From: Haloarcula salina | GTDB taxonomy: Archaea; Halobacteriota; Halobacteria; Halobacteriales; Haloarculaceae | NCBI RefSeq assembly: GCF_010119195.1 | Contig: NZ_WRXL01000002.1 | Coordinates: 591,412 to 655,411, forward strand | Direction: 5' to 3' | Length of the DNA stretch: 64,000 nt | Shown here: piece after piece, positions 1-8,098 of the stretch | Layout of the letters: each line of letters starts with the position of its first letter | Numbering within the stretch: the first letter of the stretch is position 1 | Program-made: the position numbers and the translations under genes | Notes under the pieces: generated by a model | Database searches by the model: none | What the model saw: the letters and a program-made list of their open reading frames with translations, nothing else | What the model was told of the DNA's origin: nothing

Positions 1-797
1 TAGATGGGGCCGTCGTAGCCGTACTTGAACAGGATCGGGATGAGCGCGGAGTGGTCGAGGTGGGCGTGGGTCAGGACCACCGCGTCCAGCGAGTTCGGGC
101 CCGCGGCGAGCGCTTCGGGGGCCTGGAGGTACGGGACCTCGCCCTCCGCGCCGGGCTTGTCGCCGCAGTCGATGAGGATGCGCGACTCGGGGGTCGAGAG
201 GATGAACGACGCGCGGCCGACCTCCCGACAGCACCCGAGCGTCGTCAGGCGCACCCAGTCGTCGTCGTTCGTCATCGGGCGGTTGATCTGCCGGCCGACG
301 CGCTGGAGGATGTCACGGCGGTCGTCGCGCTCTTGCTTGAGGAAGTTTCGAACGTTGGAGACCGTCGAGGACTCCATCGGGGGCGTGCGGACGACTTCGG
401 GCGTCCAGCCGACCGAGCCCGAAATCTCGTCCAGCGTCGCGCCGTGACGGCCGATGACGCGGCCGGGTTTCTCGGCCTCGATGAACACCTCGCCGGTCTG
501 GCTGTCGAAATCGAGGTTCTGGACGCCGGCGTCCTCGGGGATGGTCTCGGTGATGCGGACCCGTGCTTCCTCGTGGGGGACCAGCGCCTCCTGCGTGGGG
601 CGGACGTTGATGCGCTTGCGAAGCGTCTGTGCGAGGTTCCTGACGATGCCGTCGCGGTTGGCGACGGTCCGCGCGTCGGGCGTGTAGATTACGAGTTCCG
701 GCCCTTCGAACTCGACGGACTCGATCTCGATGTCGTCTGGCGTCTCCGCTTCGACCTGTGCTTTGATTCTCTCAAGTGTCTCGTCTGCTGAACTCAT
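1..797 (-). CDS. fttA: FttA/aCPSF1 transcription termination ribonuclease, 3' truncated by window edge
   Basis: About 265 N-terminal residues are visible; the gene runs off the left edge. The product is the archaeal beta-CASP ribonuclease that cleaves nascent RNA to terminate transcription. The first ~150 residues form the two KH-type RNA-binding modules (a KPGRVIGRHG core is visible). A metallo-beta-lactamase fold follows, with the zinc motif HAHLDH at about residues 244-249. The Ser/Ala-rich start MSSADETLERI is the family's usual beginning. The beta-CASP domain lies outside the window. It is transcribed away from the divergent DUF5786-like gene across a 230-bp promoter region. Identity is secure; only the fragment can be judged. 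Confidence 0.95.
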   Translation of the reverse strand, partial: MSSADETLERIKAQVEAETPDDIEIESVEFEGPELVIYTPDARTVANRDGIVRNLAQTLRKRINVRPTQEALVPHEEARVRITETIPEDAGVQNLDFDSQTGEVFIEAEKPGRVIGRHGATLDEISGSVGWTPEVVRTPPMESSTVSNVRNFLKQERDDRRDILQRVGRQINRPMTNDDDWVRLTTLGCCREVGRASFILSTPESRILIDCGDKPGAEGEVPYLQAPEALAAGPNSLDAVVLTHAHLDHSALIPILFKYGYDGPI

Positions 798-1027
798 AGC
801 TTTGAAGATTCCGGTGGAGGCGCGATAGCCGTCGGAAAACCACGGCTCTCGGGTGCCGTTATCTAGGTGGGAGAACGAGGACAGTTAAGAACCTTTGCTT
901 ACAGGGCGCCGCCGTCCGGTTTCACCAGTCGTCGCGGGACACCAGTGCGTCGTCGTGGAATGGTAGCTGGTAGCGTCCGGCCCGCGAGATCGTCTGATTT
1001 TAGTGTCCCACGCCCCCCGTACGAGAC

Positions 1028-1201
1028 ATGGGTTTTGGTAGCTACGACGAATCCGAGCAGAAGGACAACAACGTAGACGCGGACGACAGCGACGGCGTCG
1101 CCGTCCACGAGAACGACCACGACGGCTCGGTCTCCTTCGAGACGGAGGCGTCGACGAGCGACCTCGTCGACAAACTCGGCGAGATGAAAGACGACGAATA
1201 G
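1028..1201 (+). CDS. Small acidic DUF5786-like protein
   Basis: 57 residues, starting MGFGSYDESEQ and ending LVDKLGEMKDDE. It is very rich in Asp and Glu, has no cysteines or membrane segment, and ends in a short amphipathic helix. I recognise it as the small haloarchaeal family usually labelled DUF5786 or 'death domain-associated protein'; no function is known. It is divergent from fttA and convergent with the glutaredoxin gene, whose stop lies 4 nt away. Confidence 0.8.
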   Translation: MGFGSYDESEQKDNNVDADDSDGVAVHENDHDGSVSFETEASTSDLVDKLGEMKDDE

Positions 1202-1205
1202 GGAC

Positions 1206-1544
1206 TTAGCCGCCGATTTTCGCTTCGAGTTCACCGCGTTCGTCGAGCTGTTCGAGGATGTCGCTGCCGCCGATGAACTCCCCGTCGACGAACGTCTGGG
1301 GAATCGTCTCGCGGCCGCTGTGGCGCTCCAGCGCCTCGCGGTAGGCGTCGGTCGCGCGCAGCACGTTCACGGTCTCTACGTCGTCTCGGTACTGTGTGAG
1401 CAGCCCGAGCGCCTTCCGGGAGTAGCCACACTGGGGCATCAGCTCGTCGCCCTTCATGAACAGGACGACCTCGTTGTCCGCGATGGCGCTGTCGACGTGG
1501 TCGGTGACCTCCTCGGGTGAGACCTCTTCGGGTTCGAATGCCAT
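1206..1544 (-). CDS. Monothiol glutaredoxin (Grx4/Grx5 type)
   Basis: 112 residues from the ATG at 1544; an upstream in-frame extension was rejected because it lacks family similarity. The active-site motif CGYS is at residues 39-42, preceded by FMKGDELMPQ, and the glutathione-binding segments TIPQTFVDG and IGGSD follow. Monothiol glutaredoxins of this class bind a glutathione-ligated 2Fe-2S cluster and deliver it to targets. Haloarchaea use gamma-glutamylcysteine instead of glutathione, so the co-ligand is probably that thiol (inference). The bolA gene is 90 bp upstream on the same strand; BolA and CGFS-type glutaredoxins form heterodimers in other organisms. Confidence 0.92.
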   Translation of the reverse strand: MAFEPEEVSPEEVTDHVDSAIADNEVVLFMKGDELMPQCGYSRKALGLLTQYRDDVETVNVLRATDAYREALERHSGRETIPQTFVDGEFIGGSDILEQLDERGELEAKIGG

Positions 1545-1634
1545 ACCTGCCCTAGTGCGACCACGGGTAAAGGCGTACCGACGACTGGGCAAGGACCGCG
1601 AGCGTGGACCCGGTGGTGGCCCTGACGAGTCCGG

Positions 1635-1877
1635 CTACTCCGCCTCGTCGGGCGTCAGCGTCCGGAGTTCGATGGCGTGAATATCGCGGGTGAGGTGTTC
1701 GCCCAGCGCGTCGTGGACGAGCTGGTGCTGGTCGACGAGCGTCTCTCCCTCGAAGGCCGGCGAGACCACCCGGACGGCGTAGTGCTTGTCGTCGTCGGGG
1801 TCTCGCGGCGTGGTGACCGTCGCCGTCGCGTCCGGCAGTTCGTCCTCGATGAGCGCGGCGACCTCTGCTTCGTTCAT
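1635..1877 (-). CDS. bolA: BolA family protein
   Basis: 80 residues from ATG 1877 (MNEAEVAALIEDELPDA). It matches the small BolA fold: a conserved H of the VDQHQLVHDAL helix-turn region, a preceding V-S-P-x-F-x-G strand, and a terminal IHAIELRTLTP strand. BolA proteins partner monothiol glutaredoxins in Fe-S cluster sensing or transfer. The glutaredoxin gene lies just downstream on the same strand, so the pair is probably co-transcribed. Confidence 0.92.
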   Translation of the reverse strand: MNEAEVAALIEDELPDATATVTTPRDPDDDKHYAVRVVSPAFEGETLVDQHQLVHDALGEHLTRDIHAIELRTLTPDEAE

Positions 1878-1946
1878 GTCCGTTCCGAGGGCGCGGGCGG
1901 CCAAAACAGTTGGCGTCGCGTGGCGCGATACCGCTCCGGCGTCTCG

Positions 1947-2123
1947 TCACCAGGCAGGCGACACTTCGCGGGCGATTCCCGCGCCGAGAGCGAGCAGTCC
2001 GAGGCCCGCGAGCGCGGCCCCGGCGAGCCACAGGGACGAGCGGGACGCCGCCAGCCGCGTCACCCAGAGTCCGGCGACGGTCGCCAGCCCGCCGGCGACC
2101 ACGAGTTCGACGAACCGCTCCAT
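1947..2123 (-). CDS. Small two-helix membrane protein
   Basis: 58 residues from the ATG at 2123 (MERFVELVVAGGLA). Two hydrophobic segments at about residues 7-22 and 35-52 are separated by a short Ser/Arg loop. No motif points to a function. It lies upstream of bolA on the same strand, 69 bp away, and may belong to that transcript. It is divergent from the DCC protein gene. Confidence 0.6.
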   Translation of the reverse strand: MERFVELVVAGGLATVAGLWVTRLAASRSSLWLAGAALAGLGLLALGAGIAREVSPAW

Positions 2124-2202
2124 GCGTCGTTCTGGCACGAGCGGCGGTAAAGTCCTGCCGACCGGCGGAACCCGTTTGTGCGTCGCCTCCCTAGACACGG
2201 AT

Positions 2203-2601
2203 ATGAGCGACGGTACACTCGTCTACGACGACGACTGCGGCTTCTGTACCTGGTGCGCCGACTTCGTCCGGACCCGCTCGGACGTCGACATCGTCGGGTT
2301 CTCGGAACTCGACGACGACCTGCTGGCGCGACTGCCCGAGGACTACGAGTCCTGCTCGCACTTCGTCACCGGGGACGAGGTGTACTCCTGTGGCGCGTCC
2401 ATCGAGGCGGCGCTGGCGCGGACCGGCCCGGGCGAGCTGGCGCGCCCGGTGATCGAGTTCCTCGACCAGTTCGAGGACTACGAACGGCTCCGCGAGCGCG
2501 CCTACCGCCGCGTCGCGGACGACCGGAGTCGGTGGGGGAAGTACCTCTCGAAGACGCCGCCGGCGAGCACGGGCGATTCGAACTGCTATAGTAACAATTG
2601 A
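2203..2601 (+). CDS. DCC family thiol-disulfide oxidoreductase-like protein (DUF393)
   Basis: 132 residues. It has the family hallmark near the N-terminus, LVYDDDCGFCTWCADFV, with the D-x-x-C-x-x-C signature, and a later CGASIEAAL segment, as in DUF393/DCC proteins. The family is predicted to be a thioredoxin-like redox protein and often neighbours membrane proteins of the HTTM type. The last four residues and the stop codon lie inside an 86-bp palindromic element (2586-2671), so the native C-terminus may have been replaced. It is convergent with the lipase-maturation-factor-like gene. Confidence 0.88.
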   Translation: MSDGTLVYDDDCGFCTWCADFVRTRSDVDIVGFSELDDDLLARLPEDYESCSHFVTGDEVYSCGASIEAALARTGPGELARPVIEFLDQFEDYERLRERAYRRVADDRSRWGKYLSKTPPASTGDSNCYSNN

Positions 2602-2671
2602 AACGATAAACACACCGATCGCACTGCTGTCGTGCGATCGGGTGTGTACTGACTTTCAATGGCTACTATAG
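2586..2671. mobile_element. 86-bp MITE-like palindromic element
   Basis: The ends are inverted copies of CTATAGTA(N3)ATTGAAA (2586-2603 and 2654-2671). The interior forms a second long inverted repeat around CACACCGATCGCAC with a short central loop and one bulged base. The whole segment therefore folds on itself almost end to end and encodes nothing. It lies between two convergent genes and supplies the stop codon of the left one. That layout is typical of miniature inverted-repeat elements, but I cannot name the parent insertion sequence. A bidirectional terminator function is also possible. Confidence 0.7.
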
Positions 2672-2677
2672 TCGGCG

Positions 2678-4135
2678 TCAGGCCCGGGTGAGCCGCAGGT
2701 CGCCCTCGCCGACCGGACTGACGTAGGTCCCCACCCGCTCGCGGACCCACCATCGGCCGGTCTCGCGGCGTTCCTCCGGAGTCGTGAACCGGTAGCGGTA
2801 GCGGACCGCGCGGACGTGCGTCGGCGTCCCCTCGGGGAACGGGACCGATTCGAGGAGAGCGCGCGTCGCCTCGTCGCCGTCGAGGAGCTTTTGCAACAGC
2901 GCCAGGAACCACGGGCTCCGGTGGGGCGTCGGGGCCATCGCCGCGAACCACAGCTGCCAGTCCAGCCGATAGTGGTAGGGTGCGACCTGTCGCGGTCGCC
3001 GGCCAGGGTCGGTCGGCTTGCCCTTGAATTCGTAGGTCTCCCACTCCGTATCGGGCGTCACCGCGTCTTCGGCCGTCCCCTGGACGACGATCTCGTAGCG
3101 GTCGCGGGTGATCGACCCGAACGCGCCGTAGGTGTTGACGAGGTGCAGCGGGTCGAAGGCGGTGTTCATCACCTGGCGCTCCGAGAGGATGTTTCGCGCC
3201 GGGCCGACGCTCCGCCAGAGGACGACGGCGGCGAGGGCGAGAGCGAGGACCTGGAGGTACAGCGGCGGGCTAGACGCCGTCGGCGCGGTGACCGGCAGGA
3301 CGGCGGTGAGCACGCCGTCGCTGAACGTCGCGACCGCCTGGACGATGGTGAGGGCGTTGAGCCACGAGAAGTTCCCCGTGACCATGAGCCACCCCTGGAA
3401 GCCGACGGTCGCCGCGCCAGCGACCGAGGCCCAGGGCTGGGGCGCGAAGTAGAGGAACGGGACCGCGACTTCGACGACGTGGTTCCCGAGCACTTCGACC
3501 CTGTGGAAGCGGTCGGGCAGGTGGTGGGCGTACCAGCTCACGGGGTTGGGGATCGGCTGGGTCTCGTAGTGGGAGTCGAGCGCGGTGCAGTCCCGCCAGC
3601 AGTCGTCCCCGCGGAGTTTGATGAGGCCCGCGCCGAACATGTTGCGAAACAGCACCCACTTCAGGAGCCAGACGACGACCACCGGCGGCCCCGTCGGCCC
3701 GGCTCCGAGAAACGCTGCGAGGAAGCCGGTCTCCAGCAGCATCGACTCCCAGCCGTACCCGTAGAACGTCTGCCCGGCGTTGACGAAGGAGAGGTACAGC
3801 CCCCACAGCGCGAGCCAGAGCGCTATCGACGCCGGGACGGCGTAGGGCGTCGGGAGCCACGAGGGGCCGCCCGCGAGCGCGACCGCCGAGAGGCCGACGC
3901 CGGCCCACGCCGCGACGCCGATGACGCGGTCGCTCGGATAGTAGTAGAACAGGCTGGGCCGCTCTCGAAACGAGTGACGGTCGACGTACTGCCGGATCGG
4001 AAGCAGGCCGTCCTCGCCCGCGAGCGGCCGGAACTGTTTGGCCGCGACGAGGAAGGCGAGCAGGTAGATCGCCGCGAGTCCCCTGTGAAACAGGACCCGT
4101 ACGAGCCAGTAGGACCCCGCGTCCCACGGGAGCAT
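2678..4135 (-). CDS. Lipase maturation factor (LMF1)-like integral membrane protein
   Basis: 485 residues. Several transmembrane helices occupy roughly residues 12-300 and a soluble C-terminal region of ~180 residues follows. Family-typical stretches include the GWESMLLETGFLA segment, LLKWVLFRNMFGAGLIKLRGD, CWRDCTALDSHYETQPIPNP and GNFSWLNALT. In vertebrates LMF1 acts in the ER on lipase folding; the prokaryotic homologues have no established role. The start at ATG 4135 begins the first conserved segment (MLPWDAGSYWLVRVLFHRG). The convergent DCC gene next door is notable because DCC proteins and HTTM-like membrane proteins are recurrent neighbours, suggesting a thiol-related membrane function (inference). 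Confidence 0.88.
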   Translation of the reverse strand: MLPWDAGSYWLVRVLFHRGLAAIYLLAFLVAAKQFRPLAGEDGLLPIRQYVDRHSFRERPSLFYYYPSDRVIGVAAWAGVGLSAVALAGGPSWLPTPYAVPASIALWLALWGLYLSFVNAGQTFYGYGWESMLLETGFLAAFLGAGPTGPPVVVVWLLKWVLFRNMFGAGLIKLRGDDCWRDCTALDSHYETQPIPNPVSWYAHHLPDRFHRVEVLGNHVVEVAVPFLYFAPQPWASVAGAATVGFQGWLMVTGNFSWLNALTIVQAVATFSDGVLTAVLPVTAPTASSPPLYLQVLALALAAVVLWRSVGPARNILSERQVMNTAFDPLHLVNTYGAFGSITRDRYEIVVQGTAEDAVTPDTEWETYEFKGKPTDPGRRPRQVAPYHYRLDWQLWFAAMAPTPHRSPWFLALLQKLLDGDEATRALLESVPFPEGTPTHVRAVRYRYRFTTPEERRETGRWWVRERVGTYVSPVGEGDLRLTRA

Positions 4136-4206
4136 GGTCGGCTATCGTCCGGCCATCGCCATAGACGTACCGGGCGTGGGCGACGCGGTCGTCCGGGCCG
4201 GCCACG

Positions 4207-4617
4207 TTAGCCCATGAGCTGCTGGTGCGTCGGCTTCATGCACCGGTCCTGGACGACGCGGCGACCGGCCGCTTCCGCGCGCTCCACGGCCTCGTCGTCG
4301 TGGATTCCGAGCTGGAGCCAGATCACGGCGTCGTCGTCGCGTTCCAGCGCCGCGTCGACGATGTCGCTGACCTCCTCGCTCGGCCGGAACACGTCGACGA
4401 TGTCCACCTCGCCCGGCACGTCGGCGAGCGAGTCGTACGTCTCGCGGCCGAATATCTCGTCGGCGAAGGGGTTGACCGGAATCACGTCGTAGCCCTGCTC
4501 GAGGAGGTACTTCGGGATCTCGTGGGCGTCCTTGCCGGGGCTGGCCGAACAGCCGACGACGGCGACGCGGTCCAGTTCCAGTATCGCTTGGAGTTCCGCC
4601 TCGTCAGTTACGGGCAT
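4207..4617 (-). CDS. CoA-binding domain protein (YccU/YneT-like)
   Basis: 136 residues from ATG 4617. It is a single Rossmann-type CoA_binding domain: VAVVGCSASPGKDAHE at about 18-33, then YDVIPVNPFADEIFG, DIVDVFRP and VIWLQLGI, ending in the conserved VVQDRCMKPTHQQL with a cysteine. The fold is shared with succinyl-CoA synthetase alpha subunits; the exact ligand of the stand-alone proteins is not settled. It is monocistronic or loosely linked to the HxlR gene upstream. Confidence 0.92.
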   Translation of the reverse strand: MPVTDEAELQAILELDRVAVVGCSASPGKDAHEIPKYLLEQGYDVIPVNPFADEIFGRETYDSLADVPGEVDIVDVFRPSEEVSDIVDAALERDDDAVIWLQLGIHDDEAVERAEAAGRRVVQDRCMKPTHQQLMG

Positions 4618-4664
4618 ACCACCAGATTGGCCGGGCAGCGTCAAAAGCTATTGCCCGGCGGCCG

Positions 4665-5039
4665 TCACCGGATGCCGTCGTCCGCGTCGGCCGGTTCATC
4701 CAGGTGTTCCTGGCCCCACTTCGCCATCTCGTCGATGACCGGTTCGAGCGACGCCCCGCGCTCCGTCAGCGAGTAATTGACTCGAAACGGCTGTTCGCTG
4801 ATGACTTCTCGGTCGACCAGCCCCTTCTCTTGGAGGTCTTCGAGACTGTCGGACAGCACCTTCGAGGAGATGCCGTCGACGTTCTCCTTGAGCTCGTTGA
4901 ACCCCGAGGGACCGTGCTCCAGCAGTCGGTGGACGATGACGGGGTGCCACTTCTTCCCGATGAGCGACGCCGTGGTGGTTATCGGACACCACTCTTCGCC
5001 GGCACACCAGACGGAGAGCTTCTCCGGTGAGTCGGTCAT
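4665..5039 (-). CDS. HxlR family winged-helix transcriptional regulator
   Basis: 124 residues with the HxlR layout: an N-terminal Cys-containing stretch (WCAGEEWCPITTTASLIGKKWHPVIVHRLL), the recognition region GFNELKENVDGISSKVLSDSL, then the wing EKGLVDREVISEQPFRVNYSLTERG. HxlR proteins are dimeric DNA-binding regulators, often of redox or detoxification genes. The two N-terminal cysteines (about residues 12 and 18) could give redox sensing (inference). The long AT-rich region upstream may carry its promoter. Confidence 0.93.
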   Translation of the reverse strand: MTDSPEKLSVWCAGEEWCPITTTASLIGKKWHPVIVHRLLEHGPSGFNELKENVDGISSKVLSDSLEDLQEKGLVDREVISEQPFRVNYSLTERGASLEPVIDEMAKWGQEHLDEPADADDGIR

Positions 5040-5789
5040 TGTTGGTGACCGTTCACTCGCGGCCCGCTAATAGGTTACCCCTGGTTAGGCCATTACGTCG
5101 CGTCAGTCGCCACAGTGCGACCCTCCAATCGACCGTCGTATACGATATTATCGAATTCTTACTATTCTATCTAAATAATCGAATAAACATAGGTAGTAGC
5201 TGTCTCCCCCGATATTATTCGAACCCCTCTCAACTAACTCTGACTGGCGTCATAGCAGGATCTGAGAGAGTTCGACCGAACGCTGCCGGCCGTACAGTTC
5301 GAGCGACACATCTGTCGGTAGAGTCTATTTGTTGGTCTGATTTCACCGCTCGAAGAAACACGCGGTACGATCGGCACATCAGTATTATCAGAATTCACTT
5401 GATACTAGTATATTTATCATTTCGTCGATCGGGCGGCTCCGAGGCGATCGGTGAACAGGGTCGTGAGTTCGGCTACCTGTCAGCTGTACTGTCGGTCACT
5501 GGCCCGAACCGCCGGGACCGATGCCATCGGGATGGGCCACTGCCGTCGACCGGTCTAGCAGAGATAAATAACAGCAGTACGTACGTTACGACGAATTGCT
5601 CGCGGTTCATCACTGATGTGTTTTTCGCGAACGACGGGTCGACCAGGCCGTCGTCACGAACGGGACTCCGATAGTGCTCTCGCTGCCGAATGCTAGCGTC
5701 GGGTGTTGTTTGACCGACACCGCCACGGGACGTGCAACACGAGGTCAAGCGCGCCGACCAGACGCTCCCGGTCGAGACCGTTCGCTGAC
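5040..5789. other. 750-bp AT-rich intergenic region without a convincing gene
   Basis: Base composition drops sharply, especially 5140-5240 and 5340-5430, compared with the GC-rich genes on either side. Open frames here are short, have poor codon usage for this genome and match nothing I recognise. TATA-like stretches are present at about 5165-5190 and 5408-5420. It may hold the HxlR promoter and decayed or transferred DNA. I see no tRNA or hairpin terminator I would defend. Confidence 0.6.
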
Positions 5790-7010
5790 CTACCAGGCCG
5801 CACGGAGCACGCCTTCGAGGTCGTCCGTCGACGGGTCCAGCCCCGGCGGCGCGTTCGCCATGAACGAGTCGGCGAGCACGGCGTCGGCGACGGCCGGGAA
5901 CGCGTCGCGGTCCGGACCGTCAACGTCCCGGAGGCGCGTCGGAAGCGACAGGGCGCTGGCGACTGCTGCCACGCGGTCGACCACTGCGGCGGCGGGGTCG
6001 TCGGCGTCGCCGACCCCGAGCGCGTCGGCGAGCAGGTCCCGCCGGCCGTCGACCCGCTCGAACAGGTACGAGAGCGCGTGCGGAGCGACGACCGCGTGGG
6101 CCGCGCCCTGCTGGACCGCGTAGGTGCGCGTCAGTCCGTGGCCGAAGGCGTGGATCAGCGACAGCGTCGTCCCGTCGGCCCGCGAGATGCCGTACTGGAC
6201 GAGCATGATTCCCTGGGTGAGCGCGCGGTACACCCACGGCTCCTCGGTGCCGTCGCCGTAGGCGAGCAGGCCCTCGGTGAGCAGTTCGAGGCCGCGCGAG
6301 GCCGTGGCGTCGGTGACCGGCGTGGCGTTCGCGGCGTACAGCGTCTCGACGCCCTTGTCGAAGCCGTTCATCGCGGACGCGGCGAGGACGGTCCGCGGCG
6401 TCGTCGCCACCAGCTCGGGGTCGTAGCAGACGGCGGCCGGCATCAGGCCGGGGTCGCCGACGCCGCCGCTGACCGGTTCGTCGACCGGACAGGTGTCGGG
6501 GGCCGCGGTGACGCCGGCCACCGACGAGAGGTCGGCCCCGGCGAGCGTCGTCGGGACGGCGACGACAGGCGGCAGCCCCGCGTCGGGAACCGGAAGCGTC
6601 CCCGTATCGACGAGCGTGCGACCGACGGCGTCGGGGTCGCGGTCGGTCGCGGCGAGGACGCCGGCGATTTTCGCCACGTCGAGGCTGCTCCCGCCGCCGA
6701 CGGCGACGAGGCAGTCTGCGTCGGCCGCTCGGAACGCGTCGAGGGCGTCGTATGCGGTGCCGAGGCGCTTTTGCGGCGTCGTCTCCGCGAAGGTGCCGGC
6801 GAGACTGTCGCCGAGACCGTCGCGGACGGGGTCCATCACGGCCGGCGTCTCGCCGACGGTCGACCCGCAGACGACGAGCGCGCGGTCGCAGCCGTGCGCG
6901 GCGAGTTCGTCGCCGAGTGACGCCGTGCTACCGGGGCCGTACCGGAGCGCGGCCGGGTCGTAGTCGAACCGGAACGGCGCGGCGAGGTCCCCACCGATCG
7001 GATTGGCCAT
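5790..7010 (-). CDS. Maleylacetate reductase-like / iron-type alcohol dehydrogenase family protein
   Basis: 406 residues from ATG 7010 (a GTG at 7016 is an alternative). The NAD-binding motif GGGSSLD is at residues 105-111, and the family segments VAVPTTLAGAD and HAFGHGL (about 287-293) are present. In metal-dependent members the first two ligands are Asp and His in a MDALTHAIE-like segment; here the aligned segment is MNGFDKGVE, so both are replaced. Maleylacetate reductases also have Asn at the first position. It follows directly after a ring-cleaving dioxygenase gene (stop 6 nt before this ATG), so the pair is an operon. Probable reaction: NAD(P)H reduction of maleylacetate to 3-oxoadipate. 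Confidence 0.82.
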   Translation of the reverse strand: MANPIGGDLAAPFRFDYDPAALRYGPGSTASLGDELAAHGCDRALVVCGSTVGETPAVMDPVRDGLGDSLAGTFAETTPQKRLGTAYDALDAFRAADADCLVAVGGGSSLDVAKIAGVLAATDRDPDAVGRTLVDTGTLPVPDAGLPPVVAVPTTLAGADLSSVAGVTAAPDTCPVDEPVSGGVGDPGLMPAAVCYDPELVATTPRTVLAASAMNGFDKGVETLYAANATPVTDATASRGLELLTEGLLAYGDGTEEPWVYRALTQGIMLVQYGISRADGTTLSLIHAFGHGLTRTYAVQQGAAHAVVAPHALSYLFERVDGRRDLLADALGVGDADDPAAAVVDRVAAVASALSLPTRLRDVDGPDRDAFPAVADAVLADSFMANAPPGLDPSTDDLEGVLRAAW

Positions 7011-7016
7011 CGCCAC

Positions 7017-7973
7017 TCAGTCGCCTCCCTCGGGATTCGGCCTCTCGAACGGGGGGAGCTGTCGCTCGATGGCGTCGCGGTCCGGTTCCAATTTCTCCGG
7101 GAGCGTCAGCCGCGAGCCGAGGTCGTCGAGGTCCTCGTCGACGGTGAAGCCCGGGCCCGCAGTTGAGATCTCGAACAGGACACCGCCGGGCTCCCGGGCG
7201 TAGAGCGCGTGGAAGTACGTGCGGTCGATGATGGGACTCGGCGAAATCCCGCGTTCTTGGTACGCTTCGCGATAGGCCTCCAGGTCCGCGGTGGTTTCGG
7301 CCCGGAACGCGACGTGGTGGACCGTTCCGACGGCCATCCGTCCCCGTTCGAGGTCCGTTTCGACCAGGTCGACGACCGAACCCGGGCCGCCGGTCGCGCT
7401 CCGGTAGCGGTGGCGGCCGTCCTCGGTCGCTTCGTGGACGTATCCCAGCACGTCCGTGAGCACCTCGGCCGTGGGTTCGATGTCGCTGAGCGCCAGTGTG
7501 ACACCGTGGAAGCCCTGGAGCTGGTGTTCGGCCGGAACGGGACTGTCGTCCCACGGGACGGCGTCCGACGGCACGTCGGCCGCCACGAGTTCGAGGGTGA
7601 TACCGTCCGGGTCCTCGAACCGGAGGACGGTCTCGTCGAACCGCTCGGTCCGCGTCACGTCGACGCTGCGGTCGCCGAGTCTGTCGAGCCAGTAGCCCAT
7701 CGAGCCCTCGTCGACGAGGTACGCCGTCGTCTGCGTCTGGCCTGCCCCGAAGGTCCCCCGTCGGCCGCTGTCTGTCCAGGGGAAGAAGGTGATATTCGTC
7801 CCCGGCGTCCCCTCGCCGTCGCCGAAGTAGAAGTGGTACGTTCCGGGGTCGTCGTGATTGACGGTGCGCTTGACGAACCGGAGGCCGAGCGTCTCAACGT
7901 AGAACTCGGCGTTGCGCTCCGGGTCGCCGGCGATGGCCGTGACGTGGTGCAGACCGCCGGTGTCGGGTGCCAT
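7017..7973 (-). CDS. Ring-cleaving dioxygenase, PcpA/LinE-like (VOC superfamily)
   Basis: 318 residues from ATG 7973. Two vicinal-oxygen-chelate repeats are visible. The first begins GLHHVTAIAGDPERNAEFY, the second begins HQLQGFHGVTLALSD. Candidate metal ligands are the His of LHHVTAI, the His pair of GTVHHVAF, and the Glu of GVLFEIST. Annotation pipelines call such proteins 'ring-cleaving dioxygenase' or glyoxalase. PcpA/LinE enzymes open (chloro)hydroquinones with Fe(II), giving maleylacetate-type products. The adjacent maleylacetate-reductase-like gene supports a hydroquinone route here. The substrate is not proven, and some homologues have been linked to quinone or bacillithiol-related detoxification. 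Confidence 0.85.
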   Translation of the reverse strand: MAPDTGGLHHVTAIAGDPERNAEFYVETLGLRFVKRTVNHDDPGTYHFYFGDGEGTPGTNITFFPWTDSGRRGTFGAGQTQTTAYLVDEGSMGYWLDRLGDRSVDVTRTERFDETVLRFEDPDGITLELVAADVPSDAVPWDDSPVPAEHQLQGFHGVTLALSDIEPTAEVLTDVLGYVHEATEDGRHRYRSATGGPGSVVDLVETDLERGRMAVGTVHHVAFRAETTADLEAYREAYQERGISPSPIIDRTYFHALYAREPGGVLFEISTAGPGFTVDEDLDDLGSRLTLPEKLEPDRDAIERQLPPFERPNPEGGD

Positions 7974-8098
7974 ACCGACGAATACGGCCCCCACGGTTGA
8001 GTAGCTTTTCTCACCCCCGCGTCACCGGCGGACGCCGGTGTTACTACGTCACCGGAGGCAACTGAAGCGTTAACACGCCCCGGATCGTATCGCCGGCC

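Noticed and set aside
5473..5748. 91-codon minus-strand frame in the AT-rich gap
   Set aside because: Mixed composition, unlike the acidic proteome of this organism, with no recognisable domain and no promoter; treated as non-coding.
8022..8040. CACCGGC/GCCGGTG hairpin upstream of the small Cys protein gene
   Set aside because: A 7-bp GC-rich stem in GC-rich DNA is expected often by chance and has no U-tract; not called as a regulator.
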